Below the pieces are notes generated by a model. It was not told where the DNA came from. It ran no database searches and was given only the letters and a program-made list of their open reading frames with translations. This document shows, in pieces, positions 61,876 to 64,000 of a stretch of DNA of 64,000 bases (positions within the stretch are counted from its first letter, which is position 1; every line of letters begins with the position of its first letter). This stretch comes from Trichobilharzia regenti (lineage: Eukaryota; Platyhelminthes; Trematoda; Strigeidida; Schistosomatidae), in assembly GCA_944472135.2 (NCBI GenBank), contig OX235264.1, forward strand, positions 84,330,319 through 84,394,318, in the 5' to 3' direction. Made by a program: the position numbers and the translations under genes.

Positions 61876-62285
61876 TGAAAATTAATTACAGAATTCGTTT
61901 TGACTGGATTCTTAGGCGTTAGTAACAAGTTATAACACAATCAAAATATCTGTAAATTAATGACGACTAATAAGAATAGAATGAATGACTCAGGAGAATT
62001 ACGCCAATCACAAACAAGTAAGTTATTAGAGTTAGCCAGAATTGTGAAGATTAGCAAAGTCGAGAGATGGTTACAAGGGGAGGAAAACAATCTTTCGATC
62101 TCATTAATTTTTACAATTCTGACTAATTCTATATATTAACTTGGTTGTATTTTACGCAATGCTTCTGAGTCACCCTGTAATTTTTCTCAGTCATCATTAT
62201 TATTTTTGTAGAATTCTTGACTATGTAAGAACTTGTGACTAACGCCTAGGAATAAACGTGTCTTGAATTCCGTAATTAATTTTCA
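61876..62285. mobile_element. 410-bp foldback element, right arm 5
   Basis: As 23351-23760, with intact 14-bp ends. Confidence 0.65.
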
Positions 62286-62339
62286 GCCCAGCTCCTTCAA
62301 CACCTGGATATATTGTTACTAGAATTTGTTAGTAGTTCC

Positions 62340-62520
62340 GGTTAGACCACGGATTGATATCAGATGGAGAAGCATTGGGAACCAGGGAGCTCAGCCAGAC
62401 AGCTGTTTCATGCTAGTTTGGGAATCACCGACTGTACACGCCGACTGGGTTTCGAAGACACGACCTTCCGGTTACAAGGCCAGAGAACTCGTATACCATT
62501 CAGCCACTGGGAACTGTTTC
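62340..62520 (-). repeat. tRNA-related SINE-like repeat, right arm 5
   Basis: As 23815-23995. Confidence 0.45.
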
Positions 62521-62960
62521 AATGGACATTGAGTTCCAACTTCTCCCAATTCGTGATGAGTTTATCCCGACCACCAACCCATGTCATCGGTGGGAACTCG
62601 ATCGTCACTCGTCAATGGATGGACCCCACTGGTCACGAATTCTCACTACAACTTCGTCTTGTAGCCAGTCACCAACAACCATCACATTAACTCGATTATG
62701 GGGAAGATTTTTTTATTTTAATATTTGTGTAAAGCTTGGTCACTGTGGTATTACGTAATTCTACTCCAAATCTAGACTAACAAATTCTTGTGAACTAAAA
62801 CATGGAGTAGGGAATTGGAAATTAGATAACGAAGGAAAAGTGGTTAGTCAGTTAGTTAGTTTTGACTCTGTCAGTTTATTTACACGTTCACCAATAAATA
62901 TGGCTATAGAGGCAGTCAGAAACGAACTCATTTGTGATGAACAACTCGAACTTAGAAGGA

Positions 62961-63645
62961 CACTGCTACAGAAACTTCAAGCCATTATCTTAAAACCCTA
63001 TCTTGTTCTACTGGGGAACGTAAAGGAAAGAAAACAATATCTAGGATTGCTGTGAGAAATTTTATCACTTCTAGTGCCTTTATTATATGTAAGTCTAGTA
63101 GTTGTTAAAATAAATAAATAAATAAACAAACTATGACAAGCTAAGCATTATTTTTCACATCATTTTCTGTCAAACTTCACTCGACCAGATTTGACCTGAC
63201 AAATAACCAACCATTCATTCCTGTACTATTAAACAAAGGCTACTCCTACTACTACCACTAGGATTATGCTGGGTGTGTGCATGAATGAAACATGCGCATG
63301 AATCATGTTTGTTTGTGTTAATCAGAGGAAGAGAAACACGCTCAGACTAAGAGAGAAAAAAAGATCAAGGTCACATTATAGTGACGATAATTAGAGTGAC
63401 ATACAGTGAATTAAATCACACTGATTCAATTCAGTATTTGTTGTTGGTGTGTGTTGTAAGACAAAGCGATCAACCTTGAGATTAAAGCTTTAGGTTTTTA
63501 GTTATTTGTCTAGCCAGAGGAGATCACGAGTTGACCAGTATTTATCGATTAGATTGAAGGGGATTGAGTGGATGAATCATCTAGCGACTACGTTATAAAT
63601 GAATTTCTGTTCCAAATTGACCAGGTATATGGATGAATGAAGAGA
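62961..63645. other. Spacer, unit 5 (diverged)
   Basis: Homologous to 40121-40804 but with clearly more substitutions after about 63070. No gene. Confidence 0.5.
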
Positions 63646-63691
63646 GGTCACCACAAAGTTCAATAGCTATGCGTATAACAGATAATAATAA

Positions 63692-64000
63692 AAGAAGATC
63701 TTGAGGGAACAATTGTTTTCGATAACTTCTTCTGAAGAAGGCTCTACAGTTATAAATCCATGAATAATAGAGTACATTTAGCCAATAAAGGCAAATGAAA
63801 ATAATATCAGAAACTGTATTGGCGTGCATGCATAAGTTGAGATGATAGTCCATTAGTTAGCATAGTCAATTTAATGTGTATAGAGTGTTTAGTCAGAAAA
63901 AATGTGATGCAGTGTGAATGAACAATTTGGTGATATAGTGTTGTTTTATAGTTAACAGAATACAAGTGTCCTTGGGGTGAGAGAAATGCGATAACTACAA
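63692..64000 (-). pseudogene. Start of a family-E PLE copy, cut by the window edge
   Basis: Matches the 3' noncoding end of 40851-41990; the coding part lies beyond the window. Confidence 0.6.

Larger units (their letters stand above)
60089..62960 (-). repeat. Right inverted-repeat arm, unit 5 (full length)
   Basis: 2872 bp with every component: PLE-D about 60310-60563, 1.1-kb element 60583-61691, G-rich tract 61829-61875, foldback 61876-62285, SINE-like about 62340-62520, PLE-B edge. Confidence 0.9.

Overview
The window looks like nuclear DNA of a parasitic flatworm, most likely a schistosome-type trematode. This is an inference from AT-rich, intron-bearing sequence, a metazoan alpha-tubulin family, and a dense load of Penelope-like (PLE) and RTE-type retroelement remains. 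No bacterial or viral gene organisation is seen. The only intact protein-coding genes I can support are five copies of one alpha-tubulin gene, all on the + strand (ATG at 741, 18935, 34624, 50271, 57464). Each copy consists of a start codon placed directly against a 5' splice site, an intron of 510-516 bp, and a single large exon that completes a 452-residue protein.

The array has a repeat period of about 15.65 kb (copies 2-3 and 3-4). It is lengthened to 18.2 kb between copies 1 and 2, mainly by a nested retroelement insertion, and shortened to 7.2 kb between copies 4 and 5 by a deletion of about 8.45 kb. Each full unit runs in this order: a left arm of about 2.86 kb; a decayed PLE; the tubulin promoter and gene; a right arm of about 2.87 kb that is the reverse complement of the left arm; and a spacer of about 5.5 kb holding more PLE remains. 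The tubulin genes therefore sit in the loops of very large inverted repeats, an ampliconic/palindromic layout.

The arms are composite. They hold a tRNA-related SINE-like repeat, a 410-bp foldback element with perfect 14-bp ends, a 1.1-kb element bounded by inverted repeats of about 60 bp that carries the broken remains of a ~145-codon unrecognised ORF, and a PLE C-terminal fragment. At least six distinguishable PLE remnants are present. The largest (10929-16077) is split by an RTE insertion with a 10-bp target-site duplication, and the RTE is itself split by a tRNA-type SINE.

The tubulin is unusual. The acetylatable Lys40 is replaced by Ser within a loop three residues longer than usual, and the C-terminal tail keeps the final Tyr but has almost no Glu. 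Copies 1, 2, 4 and 5 encode identical proteins; copy 3 differs at seven residues. Four pure-A blocks appear to overwrite sequence present in sister copies, three of them at equal or nearly equal length, which points to an assembly or base-masking artefact. All homology statements are by eye; nothing was searched or computed.
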